Positions 27,266 to 37,115 of a DNA stretch of 64,000 nucleotides are shown here, one piece after another (positions within the stretch are counted from its first letter, which is position 1; each line of letters begins with the position of its first letter). Location: assembly GCF_003056355.1 (NCBI RefSeq), contig NZ_PYVW01000009.1:1-64000 (forward strand), read 5' to 3'. The notes under the pieces are model-generated. The model worked only from the letters and a program-made list of their open reading frames with translations, made no database searches and was not told the origin of the DNA. A program made the position numbers and the translations under genes. The stretch is from Devosia naphthalenivorans. Its GTDB lineage: Bacteria > Pseudomonadota > Alphaproteobacteria > Rhizobiales > Devosiaceae.

Positions 27266-27373
27266 CCGCCAGGCTCTCAGGTTCGCATCACCGGTATTGA
27301 TAGCTCTCATCGTCAAAATCGGTTCGACCCCGCCGCGACACAGGCATATGGTGCCCCCTCTTTGGAGGCACAA

Positions 27374-28264
27374 ATGGACCGGCGCGATTGGTTTTGGATC
27401 ATATTTCTCGGCGCCATTTGGGGCTGCTCGTTTATTTTCAATGCGGTGCTGATTCGCGAGATCGGGCCGCTTTGGGTAACCTCGTTCCGGGTCGCCATCG
27501 GCGCGCTGGGCTGCTGGGCGGTGATGATCGCCCTGCGCAAACCCATCCCGCGTGATCCAGTTCTGTGGGTCAAGCTGGGCGCGCTCGGCATCCTTGCCTA
27601 TGCCATTCCCTTTGCCCTGTTTCCACTGGCGCAGGCCAATCTTGCGAGTGGTGTTGCCGCCATCGTCAATGCACTAACTCCCATTATGACGGTGATCGTC
27701 AGCCATTTCTGGATTGGCGGCGAAAAGGCCAGTCGCACCAAAAGTGCGGGGGTGGTCCTGGGCTTCGCTGGCGCGGCGATCCTCGCCTCCCCGGCACTTG
27801 CCTCGGGCGGACAGTCGCAACTTTGGGCCGTAGGTGCGTGCCTCCTCGCAACACTGTGCTACGCGCTTTCGCTCAACATCACGCGAAGCTTCAAGGCCGT
27901 GGAGCCGACCGCATTGGCTTCCATCGCGCTGACCGGCGCCGCGGTGGTGTCGGTCCCTATTGCATTTTTGGTCGAAGGAGCTCCCGTAATGGTGCGCGGA
28001 GAAACCTGGCTTGCGGCGGCAGCAATCGGGCTGGTCTCGACGGCTTTCACCTTCCAGATCATGTACCGGATATTGCCGCGCGTAGGCGCTACCAACTTCG
28101 CAACCACGACGTTCATCGCTCCTGTCTCGGCGATCATCCTGGGTGTCACGCTACTCGGCGAGACTGTGCTGCCGATCCAGATCCTCGGCATGCTGGTGAT
28201 CTTTGCTGGCTTGATGCTGATCGATGGGCGCATTGGCAAGCTCTGGAGAGGCGCCGCCGCCTGA
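27374..28264 (+). CDS. EamA/DMT-family transporter
   Basis: The 296-residue inner-membrane protein has about ten hydrophobic segments arranged as two EamA repeats: WFWIIFLGAIWGCSFIFN at the start and SQLWAVGACLLATLCYALS at about residue 140. The family exports or imports metabolites such as amino acids, nucleosides and drugs; the substrate here cannot be read from the sequence. The ATG at 27374 has a perfect GGAGG. A 62-residue proline-rich peptide gene follows 48 bases after the stop. Confidence 0.9.
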   Translation: MDRRDWFWIIFLGAIWGCSFIFNAVLIREIGPLWVTSFRVAIGALGCWAVMIALRKPIPRDPVLWVKLGALGILAYAIPFALFPLAQANLASGVAAIVNALTPIMTVIVSHFWIGGEKASRTKSAGVVLGFAGAAILASPALASGGQSQLWAVGACLLATLCYALSLNITRSFKAVEPTALASIALTGAAVVSVPIAFLVEGAPVMVRGETWLAAAAIGLVSTAFTFQIMYRILPRVGATNFATTTFIAPVSAIILGVTLLGETVLPIQILGMLVIFAGLMLIDGRIGKLWRGAAA

Positions 28265-28312
28265 ATGGAACGGCTCGTCGCCTTCCCCCGTTTGCGTGGG
28301 GGAGGAGCAGCC

Positions 28313-28501
28313 ATGACCCAGATGCCAGAAATCGATCCGCGTCCCGCGCCCGAAATCATTCCGCAGCCGACGCCTGACCAGCCAGAGCCGATCAATCCGA
28401 GGCCACCAGGACCAGACGAGTTCCCGGACGTGCCGGAGCCTGTGGAGGACCCCACGCCTGGGCAACCGGCACCCGACCTCGGTCAACCCCTACGCTCCTG
28501 A
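28313..28501 (+). CDS. Proline-rich small protein (62 residues)
   Basis: The ATG at 28313 follows the strong ribosome site GGGGGAGGAG. Roughly a third of the product is proline, mostly in acidic P-x-P runs (PQPTPDQPEPINPRPPGPDE), with no signal peptide or membrane segment. It is likely disordered. It sits directly downstream of the EamA transporter in the same direction. It might be a small cytoplasmic binding partner, but no function can be assigned. Confidence 0.6.
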   Translation: MTQMPEIDPRPAPEIIPQPTPDQPEPINPRPPGPDEFPDVPEPVEDPTPGQPAPDLGQPLRS

Positions 28502-28558
28502 GGGCTAATTTCCGGCTCCACAGTATTTTGATAGCCTACCCCGACATGGGAGGCTTCG

Positions 28559-29143
28559 ATGTTTCTTCAAACCATTGCGCCGGAAGATGCGACTGGAGAA
28601 ATTGCCGCAATCTACAACGAGGAAATCGCCGAACGCGGTTTCCTGATGGAAGCTACGGCGTGCTGGACAACTCGGCCGGATCTGCTGCCGCTGTTTGAAC
28701 ATTTCCTTGCCGGCGTGAAAGCGAACTTCTCGCTGGGTGCGCATGAATGGCGGCTCATCACCTTTGTCGCTGCCAAGCAGGTGCCTTCGACCTATTGCAG
28801 CCATGTCTATGCCCAAGCGCTGGTGGAGGATCTTGGATCCAAAGCCAAGGTGCTCGCCATACAGCGGGATTATCGCACTGCGGGACTAAGCGAGAAGGAG
28901 ATCGCCATGCTCGCCTATGCCGAGCAGGTCGCCAGAAACGCTTCACGGATCACGGGCGCAGATATTGAGACGCTGCGAGGGCACGGCTTCACCGACATCG
29001 AAATATCCGACATCGCGCTTTGCGCTTCGCTCCGGTGTTTCATGAGCCGGTTCTACGACGCGACGGGCGCAACGCCCGAAGCCGCATTCCTCGATGAGGA
29101 TCTGGACTTCCGGAGCGCAATGACAGTGGGCAAGCCGATCTAG
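28559..29143 (+). CDS. Carboxymuconolactone decarboxylase / AhpD-like protein
   Basis: The 194-residue all-helical protein of the CMD/AhpD superfamily often acts as a peroxidase-linked alkyl hydroperoxide reductase. The redox motif that is usually CxxC followed by His reads STYCSH at residues 77-82, so the first cysteine is a serine and only Cys80 and His82 remain. The conserved helix ending EWRLITFVAAKQ precedes it. The ATG follows GGGAGG. It is alone on the plus strand, convergent with gatB. Confidence 0.82.
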   Translation: MFLQTIAPEDATGEIAAIYNEEIAERGFLMEATACWTTRPDLLPLFEHFLAGVKANFSLGAHEWRLITFVAAKQVPSTYCSHVYAQALVEDLGSKAKVLAIQRDYRTAGLSEKEIAMLAYAEQVARNASRITGADIETLRGHGFTDIEISDIALCASLRCFMSRFYDATGATPEAAFLDEDLDFRSAMTVGKPI

Positions 29144-29163
29144 CTGGGCGGCATGCCTCTCCC

Positions 29164-30663
29164 TTACTCGAGGCCGAGCTTCTTTTTCATCAGGTCGTTG
29201 AGCGCCTGCGGATTGGCCTTGCCACCCGAGGCCTTCATGGCCTGGCCGACGAACCAGCCGATCATGGTCGGCTTGGCGAGCACTTTGGCGACCTGGTCGG
29301 GATTGGCGGCGATGATATCGTCCACGATCTTTTCGATCGCGTTCATATCCGTCACCTGCTTCATGCCGCGACGCTCCACGATTTCAGCGGGCTCGCCTTC
29401 GGGTTCTTCCGCGATGATGACCTGCAGCAAATCCTTGGCAATCTTGCTGGAGATGGTCCCAGCTGCAATCAGGTCCACAATGCCGGCAATCTGCCCGGGC
29501 TTCAGGTGTGTTTCCCACACCGCCAGGCCCTGGCTGTTGGCATAGGCGGCAACGTCGGCGTTGAGCATGTTCGCCACAGCCTTGCCGTCCCGCTTGGTGC
29601 CGCCAAACGCTACCACGGATTCGAAATAGTCTGCCGTTTCGCGATCGAGCGTCAGCACCATCGCGTCGTAGGGCGTCACGCCGAAATCTGAAATGAACCG
29701 CGCCTTCTTCTCGTCAGGCAGTTCAGGAAGATTCTCGGCCAGCGCCGAAACGAAGGCGTCATCGAACTCCAGCGGCAGCAAATCCGGGTCGGGGAAGTAG
29801 CGATAGTCATGTGCTTCTTCCTTGGAGCGCATGGAGCGGGTTTCACCCAGCTTGGGATCGAACAGGCGAGTTTCCTGATCGATCTTGCCGCCACCTTCCA
29901 GAATATCGATCTGGCGGCGCGCCTCGTATTCGATAGCCTGACCAGCAAACCGGATCGAGTTGACGTTCTTGATTTCGCAGCGGGTGCCGAACTCGCCGCC
30001 AAGCCGCCGCACCGACACGTTCACGTCGGCCCGCATGGAGCCCTGCTCCATATTGCCGTCGCAGGTGCCGAGATAGCGAAGGATCGAGCGCAGTTTGGCG
30101 AGGTATTCCTTGGCTTCCTCAGACGAACGCAAATCCGGCTTGCTGACGATTTCCATCAGCGCGACGCCCGACCGGTTGAGGTCCACGAAGCTCATGTTTG
30201 GATGCTGGTCGTGGATGGACTTGCCCGCGTCCTGTTCCAGGTGCAGCCGCTCGATGCCGATCTCGATCTGACCCTCGGGCATGTCGAGATAGACCACGCC
30301 CTCGCCCACGATCGGGTCCTTGAACTGGGAAATCTGATAGCCCTGCGGCAGGTCGGGATAGAAATAGTTCTTCCGGTCGAACACGCTGCGCTTGTTGATG
30401 GCAGCCTTGAGCCCCAGCCCGGTGCGCACGGCCTGGCGAACGCATTCCTCGTTGATGGTCGGCAGCATGCCGGGCATGGCCGCATCGACGAACGAAACGT
30501 TGGAATTGGGCGGGTTGCCGAACGCGGTGGAGGAGCCGGAGAACAGCTTGCTTTCGGATGTGACCTGAGCGTGCACTTCCATGCCGATGATGACTTCCCA
30601 GTCACCGGTGGAACCAGAGATGAAGCTCTTGGGATTTGGCGTGCGCGTATCGATAAGGGTCAA
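29164..30663 (-). CDS. gatB: Asp-tRNA(Asn)/Glu-tRNA(Gln) amidotransferase subunit B
   Basis: The kinase/transamidase subunit that activates the misacylated tRNA. The 499-residue protein has [23 protein letters not shown], the GatB signature [14 protein letters not shown], and the [12 protein letters not shown] active-site segment. The helical tail and GatB/YqeY domain end with [17 protein letters not shown]. It is separated from gatC-gatA by about 8 kb, a common arrangement in Rhizobiales. Confidence 0.95.
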   Translation of the reverse strand: MTLIDTRTPNPKSFISGSTGDWEVIIGMEVHAQVTSESKLFSGSSTAFGNPPNSNVSFVDAAMPGMLPTINEECVRQAVRTGLGLKAAINKRSVFDRKNYFYPDLPQGYQISQFKDPIVGEGVVYLDMPEGQIEIGIERLHLEQDAGKSIHDQHPNMSFVDLNRSGVALMEIVSKPDLRSSEEAKEYLAKLRSILRYLGTCDGNMEQGSMRADVNVSVRRLGGEFGTRCEIKNVNSIRFAGQAIEYEARRQIDILEGGGKIDQETRLFDPKLGETRSMRSKEEAHDYRYFPDPDLLPLEFDDAFVSALAENLPELPDEKKARFISDFGVTPYDAMVLTLDRETADYFESVVAFGGTKRDGKAVANMLNADVAAYANSQGLAVWETHLKPGQIAGIVDLIAAGTISSKIAKDLLQVIIAEEPEGEPAEIVERRGMKQVTDMNAIEKIVDDIIAANPDQVAKVLAKPTMIGWFVGQAMKASGGKANPQALNDLMKKKLGLE

Positions 30664-30738
30664 TTGAACGTCCTGAAAGGCAAGGCGAAGCTGTGTAAGT
30701 GCTTACTTACCCCAGCGTGTCGATGCAACGGCTCTTTC

Positions 30739-30756
30739 GTCCATCGGAGGATGGAC
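30739..30756 (-). terminator. Small hairpin after the GNAT gene
   Basis: GTCCATC at 30739-30745 and GATGGAC at 30750-30756 form a perfect 7-bp stem with a 4-base loop, immediately downstream of the acetyltransferase stop on the minus strand. There is no U tract, so termination is uncertain. Confidence 0.4.
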
Positions 30757-30758
30757 CA

Positions 30759-31271
30759 CTAATCCTCGTCGTCGATATCGCCGTCAAAAGGCCGCAGGCG
30801 CTTTTCCAGATGCACGCTCATGAAGGGCGAGTGAACCGCCCTCCCGTCCGGGCGCAGCGCCAGTATGCGATAGCCCTGCCGTTCGTAGAACCGCACGGCG
30901 CGGACATTGTCGGCTGGCGTTTCGAGGTGGACCCGTTCCGCTCCCTCCAGCTCCAGCATCGACTCCATGCGCCGCAGCAGGATCGAGCCGAGGCCATGTC
31001 CCTGTAGTTCGGGCATAACAAAGAGGTAGGGAATATAGGCCCGGCGCCGGGCCCGCGAGCACCAGCCCACCGGGACATCATCGATCACCGCGACGATGGT
31101 TTGCCCGAGTTGCTCGGCCACCGCCTCCCTCAGGCGGCGGCGCTCGGCCTCGCGCATACCAGGCTGCTCGCTGAGCAGCGGGAAGATGCCGGCTTCCCAG
31201 GCATCATAAGCGATTTCCGAGAGACGCGGGGCATCTGCGGGCTCGGCCTTGCGTATGGTAATGACTGGCAT
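30759..31271 (-). CDS. GNAT-family N-acetyltransferase
   Basis: The 170-residue acetyl-CoA-dependent enzyme has the motif A segment LFVMPELQGHGLGSILLRRME (Q-x-x-G-x-G) and the C-terminal NVRAVRFYERQGYRI. The ATG at 31271 has GGAGG at six bases; the additional 38 codons of open frame upstream overlap the 3' flank of the chorismate mutase gene and are unlikely to be translated. The substrate is unknown. It is the last gene of the AsmA-like / chorismate mutase / GNAT unit. Confidence 0.87.
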   Translation of the reverse strand: MPVITIRKAEPADAPRLSEIAYDAWEAGIFPLLSEQPGMREAERRRLREAVAEQLGQTIVAVIDDVPVGWCSRARRRAYIPYLFVMPELQGHGLGSILLRRMESMLELEGAERVHLETPADNVRAVRFYERQGYRILALRPDGRAVHSPFMSVHLEKRLRPFDGDIDDED

Positions 31272-31315
31272 TTTGGCCTCCACATCGCTAGGCCAAGCTG
31301 TCATCCAGCTGGCCG

Positions 31316-31666
31316 TCAGCCGCGGCGTCGCGCGGCGATGATGCCCTTCTCGTAGTTGATGTTCCAATCGATCAGGGTCCGCCACACAAGTTCGGCCTGA
31401 TCTTCATCGAGATCAAGAGCCAAACTGCGATCACGTACCTTGGCGATGACGGATTCGATGCGCGCCGGGTCCCGTGCTTCATGGGGATCGGTCTTGATCT
31501 CTGCCATGCGGGTCACGTAGCGGTGCCGTTCCGCAAAAAGGCTCAGAAGCGCCTGGTCGACCCGATCGATCTCGGCGCGTACATCATCTTTGGTCTGGCA
31601 GTCCTGGGGCGATTTGGGAGTGGTCACGACGCTGTCCGCATAAATTGGTTTGATGCTGGTTTGCAC
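31316..31666 (-). CDS. Chorismate mutase (AroQ fold)
   Basis: Converts chorismate to prephenate for Phe/Tyr synthesis. The 116-residue all-helical domain has the family pattern RAEIDRVDQALLSLFAER, followed by VTRMAEIK, DPARIESVIAKVRD and LVWRTLIDWNINYE. The N-terminal 25 residues before the domain are unlikely to be structured; a GTG 13 codons downstream is an alternative start. It lies 30 bases after the AsmA-like gene and is probably co-transcribed with it. Confidence 0.9.
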   Translation of the reverse strand: MQTSIKPIYADSVVTTPKSPQDCQTKDDVRAEIDRVDQALLSLFAERHRYVTRMAEIKTDPHEARDPARIESVIAKVRDRSLALDLDEDQAELVWRTLIDWNINYEKGIIAARRRG

Positions 31667-31696
31667 CGCACGACCGCAAAATTCAACCTGTACCCG

Positions 31697-34600
31697 CTAC
31701 TCGGCCGGCGGTTGTTCCTTGGCGCGGAACTCGAAGAGCTCACGGAAAGCGCCGGGAACCAGCGCGGACAGCGGGTTGATCAGGAATTGCGGATTGTTGA
31801 GGGGCCCCTGCACGGCAAAGGTCACGCCTACCAGCCCCTCCCCGTCGCGCCCGCCCAACAGGGGCCCAAGGAGAGGAATTTTCTGAAAGGCGCTGTTGAG
31901 GCCAAACAGCGGCACATAAGTGCCGGTGAGGTCATACTGGCGCCTGTCGGTGTAGATGAAACCCCGCATCGTGCCGCCCACCGTGCCACCGGTCAGCATG
32001 GCATTGCTGACTTCCACCCGGTCGGAGCGGCGCAGGAAATCTACCTGCGCGACATCGAAATCGAGCCGGTTCCGGGCGGCAATGGCGGTGCGGGAATCCG
32101 AATGATTGCCGAGCACCTGCGCGACATTGGCCTCATCGACGATGGCAAAGTCCCGCATCAGCAGCCGGCCGGCTTCCGCTTCGGCATCGCGGTCGGTGGT
32201 CAGCACCAGACTGCCGCTGCCGCCGGCCAATTGGGAATAGACCCCCAGCAGCCGCAGGATCGTCCCGGCGTCGTTGAAGGCAACGCTCAATGTGCGCCCG
32301 CGAGGTGCAGGATTGGTGGTGATGGAAACGGCGTTGCCGTCGCTGAACTGCGCTGTGAGGTTGGCGCGCCGCATATCGCTGCCGCGCAGCAGCATATCGA
32401 GGTCCAGGTTGAACGCCGTCGTCGCGTAGTGGCCAAGGGCACGGTCGAGCTGGACATCGAGCGACAAGGTCTGGTCGACCTGGGTGGCCTGCACGCCCCC
32501 CGAGCCTTCGCCGAGCCCAAAGAACCTGCGCAGCATGGGCTTGAGATCGATCTGGGCGCCGCGGACTTCTATGGCATAACCGCCATCGATCGGCGCGACA
32601 GAAAGCTGGGCGCTGTCACCATTGCTCAGGCCGAACTGGTTGAACGTGGCCGATTGCAGCCCCTTTTCCGCGTCGAAGGTCAGATCGCCTTTGGCCGTCA
32701 CCGTGCCGAAGGCGAGTTCAATGGCGTCGAGATCGGTGACGCTCCCCACCTGACGTATGGTCGCGCTGACGGTGCCTGGCCGGCCAGCGGCCTTGGTGAT
32801 GCCGATATCCCTGAGTGTTACGGCAGCATCGTGCAGATCGACAGCCATCTGGATAGCGCCGTCCGCCATGGGCTGGGCGACGAAGCGGATTTTGCCAGCC
32901 AGGAACGCCGAGGCGTCAAAGCCCATCTTGGTGAGGTCGGCAACGTCGATGGTGGAGGCCAGCTTGAACTGCGGCGCCGAAGTGGGCGTGCCGGAGATTT
33001 CCACCTCGGCTGCCATGCCGTCGATTTCAGCCGTGCCGCCGAGCTGATAGCCATCCTGCGATGCGCTGAAGGCCAATTGGCCATTGTCGATGGTGCGATC
33101 CTTGATGGGCTCGGTGCTGCCGAAATCGGCGACCGTGCCATTGAGGACATAGTCGAAATCCAGCGGCCGGCCGCTCGCTTCGTCGGCGAGAAGGATGGTG
33201 GCAACAAGCCCCGCATCCAGTTTCCCGCTCAGTGCGTCCAGTTTCACCGGCAGGTCGGAATTTTCTAGGACCGCCGGCTGATGTGCGCGCGCAAGGGCCA
33301 GCATTGCCGGGATAGGCGCTGCAACGTCGCCCGATAGCTCGATTATGTTGTTGGACGCAGAGGAATAGTCCATGATGAACGCCGGATTGGTAACAGTGAC
33401 CTCACCCGCCGCCGTCTGCAGGCGACCACCGCCCGCCGAAACAGTCAACTCGGTATCATCGACCTGCAATCGCGTTTCGCCATCTATCGCGATGGGGTCC
33501 ATCTGCGGCATCGGCTTGACCGAAACATTGGCTCCCACCATCTCGATCTGCATGGCGCCGTCGGGAATCTCTTTGTCCTCCTCGCCCAAAGCAAGCGAGC
33601 CAACAGGGAACCGGAAATTCATGCGCGAGCGCACGACAGTGCCCTCGGTGATGTTGGCCACAAACCAGTCGCGACTGTCCTCGCCAACCACATAGGGCCA
33701 GAGGCGCTTCATATCATCGGCGGAGACACCCTGCCCCGCCACGCTCATTTCGACACCAAGACCTTCCCGCAGCATGTCTATGCGTCCCGTGGTCTCCACC
33801 ACTGCGGCGCCTTTGCGCGCGATGAAACGATCAACACCAAGCGCGCCATAAAGCGGCGCCGACCAGCCGGAGAACTCCATGCTGTCGAATGGCGCCGCTG
33901 GCGCAGGCAGATCATTGGGGTGCAGGAAAACGTCGCGGGCCTTGATGGACATGCCGATGGTCGGGCCGAACGTCGGGTCCAACCCCAACGCGAAAGTACC
34001 CGCGATTTTTGCCGAACTTTGCCCGATCTGAAGCGCGCTCTCCTCAAGGGTGAAGTGGCCGTTGCTGGGGGTCCACCTGATGTTCATGATCGAGCTGGCG
34101 ATGGGGAAATAGTTTTCCTCCACGCGCAAATCGAGCCCGGTCAGATCCACCTTGAACAGGCCACCGGTCAGTTTGCCTGCGGGCTTGTCGAAATTGACAT
34201 CGATCGACAGCGCCCCGGCTCCGCGCATTGCCGCCATGCTGGTGGGATCGTCGATAAACGGCAGAAAGGCCGCGAAATCGATGTTGATGACGTCGGTTTC
34301 CAGGCGCGTCGCACCCTGCTCGTCCACCGTTCGCGACAAGGTGCCGGTCATGGTTCTCCCGCCGAGCCTGGCGGAAAAATTGCCGCTGGTGTTGCGGCCA
34401 TTCGCCGAAGGAGCGATGTCCAGGTCGATGTTGTCGAAGCGCCTGTACAAGCCGTAAACGGCATCGATCATGTCGACTGTGCCGTCCCTGACCTTGAGCC
34501 TTGAGAAGCGGCCCTGGACCGATTGGTTGACGATGTCCGCAATGCCCTTCTCGCTGCCTTCCAGGTTGAAGATCAGCCAATCATTATCAGAACGCATCGG

Positions 34601-35182
34601 CACTGGCTGCGTAGAGCCACTGAGGTCAATACCGGTGGGCGAAATGCCCACTGTAGGAAAGGCGTCTTCCCCCTCTTGCACGCGAACTGTGGGCAGGCCG
34701 CCTTCCGGGTCCTCCAGCATCTCGAAGCTGGCAGGCCGCGGACCGAACAAGTCCTGAACCACCTGCAAGTGCGGCCCGACCACCGATACTGTGGCGCCTG
34801 GCTGCCCGACCAGGGCACGAACCGGCGAGAATCCGATCTCCAGCGCGTCCACTGCAATGCGCGCGCCGGTCTTGCTGTCGTTTATGGTGACCGGCGAGAA
34901 GCGTATAACGGGCCAGACGTTGTTTTCCAGCGCGAGGGCCATGTCGCCCAGTTCGAGTTCGCTGGTCGGGGGCAATGTCGATCTGGCCAGCGCTTCCGCG
35001 GCATCGCTGCCGAAGGGAAGCTGCACCGGCGTAAAAAGCAGGACGGCGTAGAGCAGGAGAAGCAGCGTGGCGGGAATGCCCAAAACCCACACGGCCACCT
35101 TGGCCGCGTGCCGCGCAGGAGACCGCTTGCGCTTGGCACACGGTGCTACGGTAATGTCTGCGGGAGCGGTTGGCGCGGTCAC
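31697..35182 (-). CDS. Large AsmA-like / DUF3971 membrane-anchored protein
   Basis: The 1161-residue protein has one N-terminal transmembrane helix at about 27-52 (VWVLGIPATLLLLLYAVLLF) after a basic cytoplasmic start. A very long, beta-rich periplasmic part follows and ends in an AsmA-like C-terminal domain (TGGTVGGTMRGFIY..YDLTGTYVPLFGLNSAF). This is the architecture of the YhdP/TamB/AsmA group, which bridges inner and outer membrane and moves phospholipids in E. coli. The DUF3971-type assignment rests on size and the C terminus. It starts at a GTG with GGAAG, divergent from the peroxiredoxin gene. Confidence 0.85.
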   Translation of the reverse strand: MTAPTAPADITVAPCAKRKRSPARHAAKVAVWVLGIPATLLLLLYAVLLFTPVQLPFGSDAAEALARSTLPPTSELELGDMALALENNVWPVIRFSPVTINDSKTGARIAVDALEIGFSPVRALVGQPGATVSVVGPHLQVVQDLFGPRPASFEMLEDPEGGLPTVRVQEGEDAFPTVGISPTGIDLSGSTQPVPMRSDNDWLIFNLEGSEKGIADIVNQSVQGRFSRLKVRDGTVDMIDAVYGLYRRFDNIDLDIAPSANGRNTSGNFSARLGGRTMTGTLSRTVDEQGATRLETDVINIDFAAFLPFIDDPTSMAAMRGAGALSIDVNFDKPAGKLTGGLFKVDLTGLDLRVEENYFPIASSIMNIRWTPSNGHFTLEESALQIGQSSAKIAGTFALGLDPTFGPTIGMSIKARDVFLHPNDLPAPAAPFDSMEFSGWSAPLYGALGVDRFIARKGAAVVETTGRIDMLREGLGVEMSVAGQGVSADDMKRLWPYVVGEDSRDWFVANITEGTVVRSRMNFRFPVGSLALGEEDKEIPDGAMQIEMVGANVSVKPMPQMDPIAIDGETRLQVDDTELTVSAGGGRLQTAAGEVTVTNPAFIMDYSSASNNIIELSGDVAAPIPAMLALARAHQPAVLENSDLPVKLDALSGKLDAGLVATILLADEASGRPLDFDYVLNGTVADFGSTEPIKDRTIDNGQLAFSASQDGYQLGGTAEIDGMAAEVEISGTPTSAPQFKLASTIDVADLTKMGFDASAFLAGKIRFVAQPMADGAIQMAVDLHDAAVTLRDIGITKAAGRPGTVSATIRQVGSVTDLDAIELAFGTVTAKGDLTFDAEKGLQSATFNQFGLSNGDSAQLSVAPIDGGYAIEVRGAQIDLKPMLRRFFGLGEGSGGVQATQVDQTLSLDVQLDRALGHYATTAFNLDLDMLLRGSDMRRANLTAQFSDGNAVSITTNPAPRGRTLSVAFNDAGTILRLLGVYSQLAGGSGSLVLTTDRDAEAEAGRLLMRDFAIVDEANVAQVLGNHSDSRTAIAARNRLDFDVAQVDFLRRSDRVEVSNAMLTGGTVGGTMRGFIYTDRRQYDLTGTYVPLFGLNSAFQKIPLLGPLLGGRDGEGLVGVTFAVQGPLNNPQFLINPLSALVPGAFRELFEFRAKEQPPAE

Positions 35183-35329
35183 TTGCTTCCAAAAAGAGGA
35201 TCTGCCGAACTCTGCTGGCAGCCCAAAGAATCAACCGCAGAAGGCGGTCACTTGCCCGATGATACCGGCTGGAATATGGCATCGACACCCACATAATCGT
35301 GGGTACACAGCTAGAACCGGAGTAGGCTT

Positions 35330-35818
35330 ATGCCAGCATTGAAAGAGGGCGATCCCGCTCCCGATTTTACCCTGGCTCTGGACGATGGCACGAGCTTCAC
35401 CCTGGGCGAGCAACGCGGCCGGCCAGTGGTGCTGTATTTCTACCCTCAAGATGACACTGGTGGTTGCACCAACGAGAACCAGGAATTTTCCGAACGAAAA
35501 GCCGCATTCGAGAATCTCGGGGCTCGGCTCGTCGGCATTTCGCCGGACACGATCGAGAGCCACACCAAGTTCCGCCGCAAATACAATTTGCAGGTTCCAC
35601 TCGCGTCAGATCCGGACCATGTTGCCATCGAGCTTTTCGGTCTTTGGCAGTTGAAGAAGCTCTACGGCCGGGAATTCTTGGGCCTGATCCGAACTTCCTT
35701 CATCATCGATGCGGAGGGCACGGTGGCGCGAATTGTGCGAGCGACCCGCATAGTTGGCCACGCCGAGAAGATGCTCGATGCGCTTACCCAGCATGTAGCA
35801 CAGCGCAAATCAGACTAG
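35330..35818 (+). CDS. bcp: Thioredoxin-dependent peroxiredoxin, Bcp type (1-Cys)
   Basis: Reduces peroxides using a peroxidatic cysteine. The 162-residue protein has the Prx motif YPQDDTGGCT with Pro39, Thr43 and Cys46. In many Bcp proteins a resolving cysteine follows five residues later; here position 51 is glutamine and no other Cys exists, so the enzyme must be a 1-Cys type. The ATG at 35330 follows GGAG. A hairpin just after the stop suggests a single-gene transcript. Confidence 0.92.
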   Translation: MPALKEGDPAPDFTLALDDGTSFTLGEQRGRPVVLYFYPQDDTGGCTNENQEFSERKAAFENLGARLVGISPDTIESHTKFRRKYNLQVPLASDPDHVAIELFGLWQLKKLYGREFLGLIRTSFIIDAEGTVARIVRATRIVGHAEKMLDALTQHVAQRKSD

Positions 35819-35820
35819 GC

Positions 35821-35856
35821 GAGCAGAGTTCGCGCTAATTATTTGGAACTCTGCTC
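35821..35856 (+). terminator. Hairpin after bcp
   Basis: GAGCAGAGTTC at 35821-35831 and GAACTCTGCTC at 35846-35856 form a perfect 11-bp stem two bases after the bcp stop. The U tract is poor. Confidence 0.55.
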
Positions 35857-35963
35857 ATTCTGAAGCAAAGGCGAGCGGTTTCCCTGGCGTCCTTCGAAGC
35901 TTTGTTAACCATGCCCGGTCATACTCTGGTCACCATGTATTGCGGTGTCGTGGAGTTGGGCGC

Positions 35964-37112
35964 GTGCGAAACCAAGCCAGTTTTGGTCGAACCAGGGACA
36001 GGTCGAGCCATACGACTCTTGTGAACCGCCAAGGCATTTGCCCCGCCCTTTTCTACGGCATGTTCACGGTGCTCCTCGCCGGAAACGCCTTCCTGGGTAC
36101 GGCAGTGCTGCTCTCGCCAGACATCGCCAAGCTGCTGGACGGCAGTACCGAACAGATCGTGGAAGCCTATGAGGATCGCATCGCGCAGTTGCGGGTCGAG
36201 GTAGATCGCCTTCAGTCGCGCAGCTATGCGCAAAGCGGCGACATCAATTTGCAATTGCAGGAACTGGCCCAGCAGCAGGAAGTGCTGCTCGAGCAGCATC
36301 AATTGGTCAAGGTGCTGGTCAACAAGGCAGACGAGCTTGGCATCACGGCGGCCGTATTGCCGGAAAGCCCCGCGGACGATCTCGCTGCAACCAACGCGAT
36401 GACTGGCAATCCGGAAATCGATGCCACCGTTTCCGCTGTGTCACAGATGATGGACGAAACCCAGTTCGCCATGACTTCGATCGCCGAAACGGCGGTCACC
36501 CGCACCAACAGCATTGTCGCCGAGTTATCGCATCTCGGCATCCAGGTGGCACTGCCTGAGCCGGAAGACGCAATGGGCGGTCCTCTGCTGCCCGCCATTG
36601 GCGAGACCCACACATCGCCGATGATCAACGATGCCAACGACGTCATGGCCGCATTGCTGCGCTACAAAGCTGCAAGGGAAACCAGCGACGCTGCTCCGGT
36701 GCATATGCCCATTAGCGGCAGTTTCCGGCAAAGCTCCAGTTTCGGGAATCGCTCCGACCCGTTCAGTGGATCGCGTGCCTTTCACTCCGGCCTCGATTTC
36801 GCAGCGCCCACCGGCACGACAGTTCTCAGCGCTGGCCGGGGCGTGGTCAGTTTCGTGGGCACCAAGTCCGGCTATGGCAAGGTGGTGGAGGTGACTCACG
36901 CCAATGGCCTGGTCACCCGCTACGGACATTTGTCCGGGTTCCTCAGCAAAAAAGGTCAGGCGGTCAATACCGGCACGCCAATCGCGAAAGTAGGGTCGAC
37001 GGGTCGCTCCACCGGGCCGCATCTGCATTTCGAGGTGCGGAAAGCAGATAGTGCCGTCAATCCCAAGGCATTCCTTGAAGCGGGCAAGCGTCTGATCGAA
37101 CTGCGCAGCTAA
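35964..37112 (+). CDS. M23 (LytM) zinc endopeptidase with N-terminal membrane anchor and coiled coil
   Basis: Peptidoglycan endopeptidase. The 382-residue protein has a single transmembrane helix at about 27-50, a periplasmic coiled coil at roughly 60-125 (EDRIAQLRVEVDRLQSRS, LQLQELAQQQEVLLEQ), a linker, and a C-terminal M23 domain. The zinc ligands are intact: His274 and Asp278 in FHSGLDF, and HLH at 353-355. The full ligand set predicts activity, unlike the NlpD-like protein at 60 kb. I chose the GTG at 35964, with GGAG eight bases upstream. It is convergent with prfB. Confidence 0.88.
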   Translation: MRNQASFGRTRDRSSHTTLVNRQGICPALFYGMFTVLLAGNAFLGTAVLLSPDIAKLLDGSTEQIVEAYEDRIAQLRVEVDRLQSRSYAQSGDINLQLQELAQQQEVLLEQHQLVKVLVNKADELGITAAVLPESPADDLAATNAMTGNPEIDATVSAVSQMMDETQFAMTSIAETAVTRTNSIVAELSHLGIQVALPEPEDAMGGPLLPAIGETHTSPMINDANDVMAALLRYKAARETSDAAPVHMPISGSFRQSSSFGNRSDPFSGSRAFHSGLDFAAPTGTTVLSAGRGVVSFVGTKSGYGKVVEVTHANGLVTRYGHLSGFLSKKGQAVNTGTPIAKVGSTGRSTGPHLHFEVRKADSAVNPKAFLEAGKRLIELRS

Positions 37113-37115
37113 GAA

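Noticed and set aside
27311-27335. GGTTCGACCCC resembling a tRNA T-arm
   Set aside because: No matching acceptor, D-arm or anticodon stem could be built around it within 80 bases, so it is a chance match.
31481-33268. Plus-strand open frame of 595 codons
   Set aside because: Antisense to the chorismate mutase and AsmA-like genes; no ribosome site, no motif.
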